From: Roseovarius mucosus DSM 17069
GTDB lineage: Bacteria > Pseudomonadota > Alphaproteobacteria > Rhodobacterales > Rhodobacteraceae
Direction of reading: 5' to 3'
Assembly: GCF_000768555.3 (NCBI RefSeq)
Contig: NZ_KN293976.1
Span: forward strand, 1 to 64,000
DNA length: 64,000 nt
Shown here: positions 8,456 through 16,462 of the stretch, in pieces
How the letters are laid out: every line of letters begins with the position of its first letter
Position numbering within the stretch: the stretch's first letter is position 1
The notes under the pieces: generated by a model
Seen by the model: the letters and a program-made list of their open reading frames with translations, nothing else
Told to the model about the DNA's origin: nothing
Databases searched by the model: none
Position numbers and translations under genes: made by a program

Positions 8456-8948
8456 GAGAACAGCAGTGCAAAAGTTGGCCATGGAAATGGCGTGATAATC
8501 TCGCTGCGGGCCACGTAGTTGCCGCAGGCGCGTCGCGAGTTTAAGACCGCATGAAGCCCAGCGTTTCGCCGCGCTTGTCGATCGCTCGATACAGACAGCA
8601 CCAGCGTCCCTACACTTTCTTATATGTTGCATCCATCCGCCAGGAGCGTGCAGCCCCGGTCATCCGTTTCTGTGCCTCTTGCGCGATCAGAGGTGCATAT
8701 TTCTCGACCCAACGGTTTAGCGTGGCGTGATCGACAAAAACGCCACGGTCCTTGATGATTTCCTCAAGATCACGATAGGAAACCAGGAAACGCACGTAGA
8801 ACCAGACGGCAAACACGATGACGTGTTTCGGAAACTGAGCGCCCTTGAAATCGATCACACTATTCTCCACCCTGCGACGTTCAGAAGCGCCAGATGTAGA
8901 TTTCGTGCCCAAGCACCTCAACTCGAGAAAACTTTGCGAGAGAACCGC
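8456..8948 (-). mobile_element. Remnant of an IS6-family insertion sequence
   Basis: The end at about 8927-8948, read on the minus strand, begins GGTTCTCTCGCAAAGTTTTC, very close to the terminal repeat of IS6/IS240-type elements. The other end, near 8456-8478 (AGAACAGCAGTGCAAAAGTT), resembles it less well. At about 490 bp it is shorter than the usual 0.8 kb, so an internal deletion is likely. It carries a broken transposase and abuts a decayed hpxZ piece. Confidence 0.65.
8500..8858 (-). pseudogene. Broken IS6-family transposase
   Basis: From a GTG at 8858 the minus-strand frame reads VIDFKGAQFPKHVIVFAVWF, then RDLEEIIKDRGVFVDHATLNRW and SWRMDATYKKV, the standard IS6 transposase N-terminus with the first DDE-type Asp in WRMD. 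A TAG at 8610-8612 interrupts it. The same frame continues GRWCCLYRAIDKRGETLGFM, hits a TAA, then TRDAPAAT, after which similarity fades. Two in-frame stops and a missing catalytic C-terminal half make it non-functional. The lower boundary is approximate. Confidence 0.8.
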
Positions 8949-9092
8949 AGGGGGCAGGTCACTGGAAATTCGACGAGCCTCTGAGGCTTATGCGGACCGC
9001 ACGCCAACCAACGCACGCGAATCTCGCGCTTGTTTTTGCGAAGTCGTCTTCGAAGTTGGTGATGACCGCCTGTAAAAGTCTCCGCGCCAGCC
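8949..9092 (-). pseudogene. Decayed fragment of an hpxZ/AtzH-like gene
   Basis: Read on the minus strand, this stretch gives GLARRLLQAVITNFEDDFAK followed by frame-drifted sequence ending in SLRGSSNF. The intact gene at 14854-15279 has GLARSLLQVVITTFGDDFAT and QSLVKF at matching places, and nucleotide similarity is visible across about 130 bp (for example TGGTGATGACC[AG]CCTGTAA and CTCCGCGCCAGCCC). The ends of the gene are missing; one side is cut by the IS6 remnant. It shows that a second hpxZ copy once lay beside hpxW1. Confidence 0.8.
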
Positions 9093-9153
9093 CCTATGCC
9101 CCCTGAATAAATGAGTTACAGATCAACTCGCACTGGGACGCGTATAACGCGCG

Positions 9154-10008
9154 CTACTCGTCAAGATAAGCGCCGCTTGAGCGTCGGATCTCATCCAGTT
9201 GCCTAAGTCGATGGCGCGAAGCGTCACCGCTGGCTGCGGCACAAGCCGCCAAAAGAATTTCGGCGACAAGTTGCACGGCGATGGCTGATGGAAAGTAATG
9301 TGGGCTGGCTGTTGGGGCCAGAAAGATGCCATTTGCATAGGGGGCCAATGGCGAGCTGGGTCTGTCGGTGATGGCATAGACCGATGCACCGGCGCGACGG
9401 GCATATTGCATTGCATCAATCGTCTGCACGCAATAGGGCGCAATGCCGAGCGCCAGCACGGTATCACGCTCGGAGATTGTCGAAATCCGCTCACTGGCAG
9501 CCACGGTCCCGGCTGGCAGTGTGACAAGATCGGGCAGAGCAAGCCTCCCGGTTGCTTCGATCATACCGGCAGCCCAGTACATCGAGCCTGCGCCGATCAC
9601 ATAGGTGCGCCCGGTCCGATGCACAGCGGCAACAAAGGCCGCAACCTCCTTTGGCTCAAGATGCGCGGCAACCTCTGCGATATTATTCTGGGCGGCCTCT
9701 GTCATATGAGTGATCAGCTTCGACAGCGAGTCGCTCTGAAAGGTGCTGCGCAGCGCATCAACCCGCGCCCCAAAGCCGCGCCCCATCAACAGTTTCTGAA
9801 AGTCCTGTCGAAGTCCATCATAACCCTCATATCCCATATTTTGCGCCAGTCTCTGCATTGTCGGCGCGGCCACACCGCAGGCCTGTGCCACAGAGCGCAT
9901 GGATTCCATCGCGATCCGGTCTGGATTGTCCAGCGCAAAGCGGGCCGCAACGGCCAACTTGCGCGGCAGGGATGGCAACGCTTGGGTTAACTTTTCGTCG
10001 ATTTTCAT
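9154..10008 (-). CDS. RpiR-family transcriptional regulator
   Basis: Predicted 284-residue regulator. Residues about 1-75 form the RpiR helix-turn-helix (MRSVAQACGVAAPTMQRLAQNMGYEGYDGLR), and the second half is a sugar-isomerase (SIS) fold with YVIGAGSMYWAAG and RISTISERDTVLALGIAPY, which senses a phosphorylated or small effector. The ATG at 10008 (MKIDEKL) is preferred over 10059 because the family usually begins just before the HTH. It is divergent from the amino-acid ABC transporter genes, so it most likely controls them. The effector is unknown. Confidence 0.85.
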   Translation of the reverse strand: MKIDEKLTQALPSLPRKLAVAARFALDNPDRIAMESMRSVAQACGVAAPTMQRLAQNMGYEGYDGLRQDFQKLLMGRGFGARVDALRSTFQSDSLSKLITHMTEAAQNNIAEVAAHLEPKEVAAFVAAVHRTGRTYVIGAGSMYWAAGMIEATGRLALPDLVTLPAGTVAASERISTISERDTVLALGIAPYCVQTIDAMQYARRAGASVYAITDRPSSPLAPYANGIFLAPTASPHYFPSAIAVQLVAEILLAACAAASGDASRHRLRQLDEIRRSSGAYLDE

Positions 10009-10084
10009 ATCCGCGACACCTCTCGCTTCAGCATCGTCAGTGTCATGTGGAGATCGCATTGGGGCAAGTGTAATTTTTTAACGC

Positions 10085-10108
10085 AAAAAATGACAAATGA
10101 TATTTTTT
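10085..10108. promoter_or_regulatory. A/T inverted repeat between rpiR and the ABC operon
   Basis: In the divergent intergenic region AAAAAAT (10085-10091) faces ATTTTTT (10102-10108) across 10 bases. Its location and symmetry fit an operator or an A-tract promoter region for the RpiR regulator, but the low complexity makes chance plausible. Confidence 0.3.
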
Positions 10109-10189
10109 TCTGGACTCGTGAGAGTCAAAACCTCATCAAATCCGAAGCAGCACGGAAGACGTGTTGGCACCAGACAACAGGAGAGTGGA

Positions 10190-10999
10190 ATGAGGACGTA
10201 TATCAAAGCTGCACTGACCGCCGTCGTGGCCACCTTGACCAGCACCGCCGCCATGGCCGATGCGCTGCAAGATATCAAGGATGCTGGCAAGATCGTCGTT
10301 GGCGTCAAGCAGGACTACAAGCCATGGGGGTATCTGACCTCGGACGGTCAGCTTCAGGGCCTTGAGATCGACTTGGCCAAAGACGTCGCAGAGCGGCTGG
10401 GGGTCGAGGTGGAACTGGTTCCGGTGGTCGCGTCCAACCGTATGGAATTCCTGCAGCAAGGGCGGATCGACCTGATCATCGCGACGATGGGGGACAACCC
10501 ACAGCGGCGTGAGGTGATCGGCATGATCGAGCCCAACTACTATGCCGGCGGCACCAATGTTTTGGCGCCCAAGGCTGCGGGCCTCGAAAATTGGGAAGAC
10601 CTGAAGGGCGCAGACGTCTGCGCGCTGCAAGGTTCCTACTACAACAAGCGCGTCACGCAACTCTACGGTCCCAATCTGGTCGCTTTTGCGGGCATCCCAG
10701 AGGCGACTGCGGCGCTCTTGAACGGAAGCTGTGTCGCCTTTCTCTACGACAACACCTGGATCGAATCGCAACTGGCCTCGGACGCACAATGGGCTGAATT
10801 TGAAATGCCCTTCCCGACTGAAGACCCGCAAGCATGGTCCATCGCCGTGCCACTTGAGGAACTCGACCAACCCTATGGTAAATTGATGAGCGAGATCGTC
10901 ACCGATTGGCACAAATCCGGCTATCTGATCGAACGAAACGCAGCAAACGGCATCGCGCCCAGCCCGTTCCTGCAGGCAGAGCACGACCGTTTGAAGTAA
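10190..10999 (+). CDS. Polar amino-acid ABC transporter, periplasmic binding protein
   Basis: Family-3 (SBP_bac_3) solute-binding protein of 269 residues with a Sec signal peptide, MRTYIKAALTAVVATLTSTAAMA. Family landmarks are GKIVVGVKQDYKPWGY, LQGLEIDLAKDVAERLGV and RIDLIIATMGDNPQRREVI. ATG 10190 has ACAGGAGAG directly upstream; the open frame starting at 10097 would precede the signal peptide. It is the first gene of an operon with two permeases, an ATPase and a lyase. Specificity cannot be read directly; the adjacent aspartase-type lyase suggests an acidic amino acid or related C4 compound. Confidence 0.88.
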   Translation: MRTYIKAALTAVVATLTSTAAMADALQDIKDAGKIVVGVKQDYKPWGYLTSDGQLQGLEIDLAKDVAERLGVEVELVPVVASNRMEFLQQGRIDLIIATMGDNPQRREVIGMIEPNYYAGGTNVLAPKAAGLENWEDLKGADVCALQGSYYNKRVTQLYGPNLVAFAGIPEATAALLNGSCVAFLYDNTWIESQLASDAQWAEFEMPFPTEDPQAWSIAVPLEELDQPYGKLMSEIVTDWHKSGYLIERNAANGIAPSPFLQAEHDRLK

Positions 11000-11015
11000 C
11001 CTTTCCTTGCTGAAC

Positions 11016-11044
11016 TGCCCGGCAGCACATGTCTCTGCCGGGCA
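11016..11044 (+). terminator. Intercistronic hairpin after the binding-protein gene
   Basis: Perfect 10-bp stem TGCCCGGCAG / CTGCCGGGCA around a 9-base loop, with no T run. Placed between binding protein and first permease, it probably stabilises the upstream message or attenuates downstream expression, as is common for binding-protein-dependent systems. Confidence 0.6.
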
Positions 11045-11078
11045 TCTCTTTGCGCTGCGACAGAGGTGATCCGAGCCG

Positions 11079-11822
11079 ATGGACCTTGCTAACACATTTA
11101 TCGACTGGCTGCGCCCCGACTGGTTTTTGAACCTTGCCGTGGTCAGCGACGATTACAATCGCGGTCGCTATGTCGCGGGTCTCTGGATGACGATCAAACT
11201 GTCGGTCGTGTCGATCTTTTTGTCGCTCCTTGTCGGCGTGTTGGGGGCCGCTGTCCAAGGTGCGCCGTCCCGCACATTACGCGTTGCTGTCGGGCTCTTT
11301 GTTGCGTTCTTTCGCAACACACCGCCATTGGTCCAGCTCTACTTCTTTTATTTCGCCATCGGCACGGTGCTGCGGATCACCGGCGAGAATGGTCTTCCGC
11401 AGCCTTTGATCAGCAATTTCGGCTGGGCTATCATTTCCCTATCGCTGTTTGCCGGCGCGTTGAATGTGGAAATCTTTCGCGCAGGGGTCGAGGCTGTGCC
11501 GCGCTCGACGGTAGAAGCGGCCGAGGCGCTCGGGTATACACGCCTGCAAATCTACACCGATATCGTGCTACCGCTGGCGGTGCGCGTCTCATTACCGGCG
11601 CTCGGGACAAATCTGGTGAACTTGGTAAAGACCACAACACTCGCCTATGCGATTGCCGTGCCGGAACTGCTCTATATCTCGGCGCAAATCTGGTCCGAGG
11701 ATCTGAACGTACGCGAGATGATGAACGTTCTGCTGGTGTCCTACGTGGGTCTGGTCGCCGTTCTGGTCTGGGTATTGCATCGTTGGGAAAAGGCGCTGCG
11801 CATTCCAGGATATGGGGAATGA
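11079..11822 (+). CDS. Amino-acid ABC transporter permease (HisM/GlnP type), subunit 1
   Basis: Inner-membrane permease of 247 residues with five or so hydrophobic segments and the HisM-family FFRNTPPLVQLYFFYF segment near residue 75. The EAA loop is VEAAEALGYTRLQIYTDIVLP, the docking site for the ATPase. The stop overlaps the next start by four bases (ATGA), coupling the two permeases, which should form a heterodimer. Confidence 0.88.
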   Translation: MDLANTFIDWLRPDWFLNLAVVSDDYNRGRYVAGLWMTIKLSVVSIFLSLLVGVLGAAVQGAPSRTLRVAVGLFVAFFRNTPPLVQLYFFYFAIGTVLRITGENGLPQPLISNFGWAIISLSLFAGALNVEIFRAGVEAVPRSTVEAAEALGYTRLQIYTDIVLPLAVRVSLPALGTNLVNLVKTTTLAYAIAVPELLYISAQIWSEDLNVREMMNVLLVSYVGLVAVLVWVLHRWEKALRIPGYGE

Positions 11823-12694
11823 CCATGTACTGTCTCCACCAGAAACCCAAGGTTCGCGGCCACATGCCGGTGATGCTGCCCATGCGCCTGCGCGCCGATG
11901 GTTTGCCGCTTGCGGATAGGCTCTTCAATCTCTGGACGCTCACAGCGCTGGTGCTGGCCTTGGCCGCCGTGCTGATTGGTCCCGCCTTTGCCCAGCTTGC
12001 AACGCCAGACGAACGCACGATCCTCACGATCCTGCTGGAATGGACCCCCACCTTGGCCAAAGGGTTTGGTTTTAATGTCCTGATTTCCGTTCTGTCGATG
12101 CTGATCGGGACGATTATGGGGGTGTTTCTGGGTGTTCTGCAGGTGTCGCAGATCCGTCCGATACGGCAGTCTGCATGGCTTGTCACACAGTTCTTCCGAA
12201 ACTCACCTTGGCTTGTCCTTCTGTTCTATTGCATCCTGCTGATCCCATTCCAGTTCGAGGTATTCGGCGTGAAGGTCCCCTTCCCCGGCTGGATCAAGGC
12301 CGTGATCGGCCTGTCGTTGCCCGTCATGGCCTACACGTCGGAATTCATGCGGGGTGCGATCCTGTCCATCCCGACGGGCCAGTGGGAATCTGCTGAATCC
12401 TTGGGGTTCAGCCGCCGGATGACCCTGACGAACATCATTCTTCCACAAACCGTCAAGCGCGTGCTGCCGTCTTGGATGAATCTCTACGCGGTTCTGACGA
12501 TGGCGACGCCGCTGGTGTCCATCATTGGGGTCGATGATGTCATGGCCCTGACGCGCGCTGCGCTGAGTGCTGAAGGGCGCGCTGATCTCCTGATCCCGAT
12601 GTACCTTTATATTCTGTCCTGGTTCTTTCTCTATTGCTACCCGATCAGCTCTTTGACGCGCGTTCTGGAACGAAAATACTCGGTGAAACTATGA
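11819..12694 (+). CDS. Amino-acid ABC transporter permease, subunit 2
   Basis: Second HisM-type permease, 291 residues, slightly longer than subunit 1 because of an N-terminal cytoplasmic extension of about 40 residues. The conserved FFRNSPWLVLLFYCILLIPF and the EAA loop AESLGFSRRMTLTNIILPQ are present. The start at 11819 forms an ATGA overlap with the upstream gene, and the stop makes another ATGA overlap with the ATPase gene, so translation is tightly coupled. Confidence 0.88.
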   Translation: MTMYCLHQKPKVRGHMPVMLPMRLRADGLPLADRLFNLWTLTALVLALAAVLIGPAFAQLATPDERTILTILLEWTPTLAKGFGFNVLISVLSMLIGTIMGVFLGVLQVSQIRPIRQSAWLVTQFFRNSPWLVLLFYCILLIPFQFEVFGVKVPFPGWIKAVIGLSLPVMAYTSEFMRGAILSIPTGQWESAESLGFSRRMTLTNIILPQTVKRVLPSWMNLYAVLTMATPLVSIIGVDDVMALTRAALSAEGRADLLIPMYLYILSWFFLYCYPISSLTRVLERKYSVKL

Positions 12695-13452
12695 GCGAGG
12701 CTTCCATGACCTGGACCCCCCAACAGCCAATCGTGTCGTTGAAAGACGTGCACAAGTCCTTTGGCTCTGTCGAAGTGCTCAGAGGCATCTCGCTCGATGT
12801 GATGAAAGGGGAGGTGATCTGTATCATCGGGCCGTCGGGCTCGGGCAAATCGACCCTGATCCGCTGCATCAATGCGCTAAACGACATTCAGGCAGGTTCG
12901 ATCACCGTGGAGGGATTGGAGGTCAACGACCCAAAGCTGGACAAACTCGCGCTGCGACGAAAGGTCGGGATGGTGTTCCAGCAATACAATCTTTTCCCAC
13001 ACAAGACCGCCTTGCAAAACGTGATGATGGCACCCATCAAGGTGCTCGGCCAGGACCGCGCAGAGGTGGAAAACCGCGCGCGCGCGCTGATTGCCAAGGT
13101 TCGTCTGAACGGCAAGGAAGACGCCTACCCCGGCGAGTTGTCCGGGGGCCAACAACAGCGTGTCGCAATCGCACGATCTCTGGCCATGAACCCCGACGTG
13201 ATGCTGTTTGACGAGGTTACCGCCGCGCTTGACCCTGAGACCGTGAAAGAGGTTCTGATGACGATCAAGGACCTCGCGGCGGACGGCATGACCTGCATCC
13301 TCGTCACGCATGAAATGGGCTTTGCCCGCGAGATCGCAGATTGCATCTACTTCACGGATCGCGGGGTGATCGTCGAGTCAGGTCCACCAGCGACCTTTTT
13401 TGACAACGCGCAAGACCCCCGCACCCAGCAATTCCTTGCTCAAATCCTGTAG
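12691..13452 (+). CDS. Amino-acid ABC transporter ATPase
   Basis: Polar-amino-acid type ATPase (GlnQ-like), 253 residues. Walker A is GPSGSGKST, the Q-loop is in VFQQYNLFPHKTALQNV, the ABC signature is LSGGQQQR, Walker B is VMLFDEVTAALDPE and the switch His is in LVTHEMGFAREI. All catalytic residues are in place. ATG 12691 overlaps the permease stop by four bases. The lyase gene follows directly. Confidence 0.92.
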   Translation: MSEASMTWTPQQPIVSLKDVHKSFGSVEVLRGISLDVMKGEVICIIGPSGSGKSTLIRCINALNDIQAGSITVEGLEVNDPKLDKLALRRKVGMVFQQYNLFPHKTALQNVMMAPIKVLGQDRAEVENRARALIAKVRLNGKEDAYPGELSGGQQQRVAIARSLAMNPDVMLFDEVTAALDPETVKEVLMTIKDLAADGMTCILVTHEMGFAREIADCIYFTDRGVIVESGPPATFFDNAQDPRTQQFLAQIL

Positions 13453-13458
13453 GTGCCC

Positions 13459-14847
13459 ATGACGTATCGCACTGAATCCGACAGCCTTGGCACCGTCCAA
13501 TTACCCGATGGCGCGCTCTATGGGTCCAATACCGCACGCGCATTGGAAAACTTTGCCGGCATGGGCCTGCCTCTCTCGGCCTATCCCGATTTCATGCGCG
13601 CCATGGCGCTGGTCAAACGCGCGGCCGCGATGGCCAATCGCGAGGTGGGGGCTTTGGCCTCAGATGTGGCTGACGCCATCATCACCGCCTGTGACGAGAT
13701 CGCGGCTGGCGGTCACGTCGAGCATTTTCCCACGCCCCTTTTGGAAGGGTCTGGTGGCACATCCACCAACATGAATTTCAACGAGGTGATCGCAAACCGT
13801 GCGGGCCAGATCCTCGGCGATACGCCGGGATGCTATGCGCGCGTCAATCCCAACGATCATGTGAATTGTAGCCAGTCCACCAATGACGCCCTGCCGACAG
13901 CGGTCAAGCTGGCCTGTGTTCTGACCGAACCGTCCCTGACCGCAGCAATAGAGACCTTGATGTCAGCGCTGCGCGTCAAGGCCGACGAAACGCGGGATAT
14001 GCTGCGCGCGGGGCGGACCTGCATGCAGGCGGCGCAGCCGATGACATGGGGGCAGTATTTCACGGGTCACGCCAGCGCCCTCTCGCGCGCGTTGAGCGCG
14101 GTACGGGCGGCGGTTGATGCCTTGCGCACGGTTCCGATGGGCGGGACCGCAATCGGGACCGGTCTTGGGGCATTTCCAGGCTATCGCCTTGCCATTGCCC
14201 CCGCTCTTTCAGAGGTGTTCGGCATGGAAATCCGTTTGGCGGAGGACTCATTCGATGCCATGCATGCCGCCGACGGGTTTGTGCGCTTGTCGGCAGAACT
14301 TCGTAATCTTTCTGCTGTTATGGCCAAGCTTGCCGCGGATCTGGTGATCCTTGGCAGCGACGGCGCGTCGGGTTTGGGCGAATTGCGTTTGCCGCCTGTG
14401 CAACCCGGCTCATCCATCATGGCAGGCAAGGTCAATCCGGTGATCCCCATGACCGTCCAACAGGTCTGGATGCGCGTGCATGGCCATGATGCCGCCATCG
14501 CCATCGCCGCGCAGTCTGGCCAGATGGAGATCAACCATTTCGAACCGCTGATCGCCCTGTCTCTCTTCGAGCAGATGGCGTTGATCACCGCCGCCGCCAA
14601 GAGCTTTGCTGCGCGCTGCATCGCCGGACTGGAGGTGGATGAGGACCGCAGTTACCTCAACCTCGCGCAATCGTTTGGCGTCTCGACCGTTTTCCTGAAA
14701 AAGCTGGGGTATGCACGTGTTTCGGCCATGGCCAAACGTGCGCTCTCCGAGGGCAAGCCGCTGGCAGATATTGCCGTTGAAGAGGGTCTTCTGTCCGACT
14801 CTGATATTCGCGATGTTCTGCGCCATGCGGCGGTTCCGGCTGAATGA
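13459..14847 (+). CDS. Aspartase/fumarase-superfamily lyase
   Basis: Homotetrameric lyase of about 462 residues that would eliminate ammonia or a related group from an amino-acid-like substrate to give fumarate or an analogue. The superfamily signature loop GSSIMAGKVNPVIPM is intact, as are GGTSTNMNFNEVIANRA and PNDHVNCSQSTNDALPTA, which place it nearest to aspartate ammonia-lyase. I chose ATG 13459 because AGGTG lies just upstream; GTG 13453, directly after the ATPase stop, is the alternative. Fusion to the transporter operon implies that it degrades the imported substrate. True substrate unknown; aspartate or an N-substituted aspartate are possibilities. Confidence 0.8.
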   Translation: MTYRTESDSLGTVQLPDGALYGSNTARALENFAGMGLPLSAYPDFMRAMALVKRAAAMANREVGALASDVADAIITACDEIAAGGHVEHFPTPLLEGSGGTSTNMNFNEVIANRAGQILGDTPGCYARVNPNDHVNCSQSTNDALPTAVKLACVLTEPSLTAAIETLMSALRVKADETRDMLRAGRTCMQAAQPMTWGQYFTGHASALSRALSAVRAAVDALRTVPMGGTAIGTGLGAFPGYRLAIAPALSEVFGMEIRLAEDSFDAMHAADGFVRLSAELRNLSAVMAKLAADLVILGSDGASGLGELRLPPVQPGSSIMAGKVNPVIPMTVQQVWMRVHGHDAAIAIAAQSGQMEINHFEPLIALSLFEQMALITAAAKSFAARCIAGLEVDEDRSYLNLAQSFGVSTVFLKKLGYARVSAMAKRALSEGKPLADIAVEEGLLSDSDIRDVLRHAAVPAE

Positions 14848-14853
14848 CGGCGG

Positions 14854-15279
14854 CTAGAGGCGCTCGCGTATTTGCCGTTGCTCAAGATCGACAATCGAGA
14901 CATGCGCCGAGACGATTTGCCAACCTGTGGCTGGAAACTTTACGAGGCTCTGACTCTGCCTGCCGGTGCGGGTCGCAGGCCAGTCAGCGCGCGTGAAAAT
15001 CGCATTCGTTGTGGCAAAGTCATCGCCAAAGGTGGTGATGACCACCTGTAAGAGGCTCCGCGCCAGCCCTACACTTGGACGCGCCTTGCGGAACGCGAGG
15101 ATCTCATCCTGACCGAACAGGTTTTCAGAGGCCCCCAATCTGACCGTGTGGTCACTGGACCAAAACAACGCATCGAGGGTCGCGACATCGTTTGTCACGA
15201 GGGCCGTTTCGTAGCGATAAAACACCTCTGTTACTTCGGCGTGGGTCTTGGGGCGGTTTATGTCCATAACGCCGCTCAC
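14854..15279 (-). CDS. hpxZ: AtzH/HpxZ-like protein (DUF3225, NTF2-like fold)
   Basis: Predicted 141-residue protein with an SnoaL/NTF2-like pattern: AEVTEVFYRYETALVTNDVA, LDALFWSSDHTVRLGASENL and FGDDFATTNAIFTRADWPATRTGRQSQ. These match the AtzH/HpxZ family, found beside AtzE/HpxY-type amidases in s-triazine and oxalurate breakdown; its biochemical role is not settled. The GTG at 15279 overlaps the amidase stop (GTGA), favouring coupling; ATG 15267 is an alternative start. It is last in the minus-strand operon and ends 6 bases from the convergent lyase. A decayed homologue lies at 8949-9092. Confidence 0.78.
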   Translation of the reverse strand: MSGVMDINRPKTHAEVTEVFYRYETALVTNDVATLDALFWSSDHTVRLGASENLFGQDEILAFRKARPSVGLARSLLQVVITTFGDDFATTNAIFTRADWPATRTGRQSQSLVKFPATGWQIVSAHVSIVDLEQRQIRERL

Positions 15280-16451
15280 GTGTGAGCCAGTGACACTGGC
15301 GCAAAGGTCTGCGCCGCAGCGATCAGGCGCAGATCCGTTCCTCGGGCACCGAGAAGCGAAAGACCAATCGGTGCGCCGTCATGGATTGCAAGCGGCACGC
15401 TGATCTGTGGCAACCCGGCGTGCCCGGCAACGCAGAGCAGTGTCAATGCAGCGTTGCGGAACACATCTAGATCCTCTTGGGGCGTTGTGCGAAGGGGGGC
15501 CACGCCCGGAGATGTTGGGAAAACGAGGATAGTTGTGGGCGCAATCGACGTTTCGAGATGAGAGCGAATGGCGGACCGGCGCTCGACTGCGCTGTCGAAC
15601 TCCTGCTTTGAAATCTTGCTGGCAGTGTCAAACCTCTCTCGGATACCCGGCCCAAAATCAGGTTGGTGCTCCTCTATCCAAGCGCCGAGCGCTTGCCAGA
15701 TCTCATAGCCTTGATGGATGCGGAACACATGCAGCCAGTCTGTCAGATCACCACCCGGCAAAAGAGGGTCCAAACGACATTCACCGGCAGGACGTGAGGC
15801 GCGCAAAGCCCCTGCAACGCCGTCGTCTACAAGTGACCAAAGGTCAGAAGGCAGCCAGAACGTGACTGGCCCCTCCGGCGTCTGATCCTTCTGGAACACC
15901 GAAGCGATGGCCGCCATAGTGGTGAGGTCGCGCGTGAAAAATCCGGGTGTATCGTAGCTCGGCGCAAGGGGGACCAGATTTTCGCCTGACATGAGCCCAT
16001 GTGTTGGCCGCCAGCCATAAACGCCGCAAAAGGATGCCGGCAAGCGGACCGAGCCACCGGTGTCGCTGCCCAGACCAATGTCCACCAACCCGGCCGCCAC
16101 ACTGGCCGCCGAGCCAGAGGATGATCCCCCCGGAACCCGGTCAGGAGCGGCGGGATTGAGGGGGGTGCCATAGCGCGCGTTGACCCCCATGAGGCTATAG
16201 GCAAGCTCATCCATCTGCGTCTTGCCAATGATCTCTGCGCCCACGTCAAGCAAAGCCTGCACAACAGGAGAGGTCTTGGTCGCGGGACCGTGAAAATCGG
16301 CCCATTCCGGGCATCCAGCCCCGGTCACATGCCCCGCGATGTCAAAGCCGTCTTTCACGCCAACGCGCAACCCGGCGAGCGCGCCAGAGGGGCTGGACCC
16401 CCTCAAAGGCGTGTCAAATTTACGTATGAATGGATCGCATGTCGGCAGCAT
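15276..16451 (-). CDS. Amidase-signature hydrolase, AtzE/HpxY-like
   Basis: Amidase-signature enzyme of 391 residues, shorter than the usual 450-480. The catalytic triad is recognisable: Lys in GLRVGVKDGFDIAG, the cis-Ser in PGGSSSGSAASVA, and the nucleophilic Ser in GSDTGGSVRLPASF. It resembles short amidases of the AMI1/AtzE type. ATG 16451 has GGAG seven bases upstream. Its neighbours (hpxZ, hpxW2, a TRAP transporter) suggest action on an oxalurate-, ureido- or amide-type acid. The AtzG/HpxX-like small partner found with AtzE-type amidases is not present next to it, so it may act alone or on another substrate. Confidence 0.8.
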   Translation of the reverse strand: MLPTCDPFIRKFDTPLRGSSPSGALAGLRVGVKDGFDIAGHVTGAGCPEWADFHGPATKTSPVVQALLDVGAEIIGKTQMDELAYSLMGVNARYGTPLNPAAPDRVPGGSSSGSAASVAAGLVDIGLGSDTGGSVRLPASFCGVYGWRPTHGLMSGENLVPLAPSYDTPGFFTRDLTTMAAIASVFQKDQTPEGPVTFWLPSDLWSLVDDGVAGALRASRPAGECRLDPLLPGGDLTDWLHVFRIHQGYEIWQALGAWIEEHQPDFGPGIRERFDTASKISKQEFDSAVERRSAIRSHLETSIAPTTILVFPTSPGVAPLRTTPQEDLDVFRNAALTLLCVAGHAGLPQISVPLAIHDGAPIGLSLLGARGTDLRLIAAAQTFAPVSLAHT

Positions 16452-16462
16452 CCGGCATCTCC

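Noticed and set aside
8727-9075. Short plus-strand open frames over the IS6 remnant and hpxZ ghost
   Set aside because: The minus strand explains this DNA as transposase and hpxZ debris.
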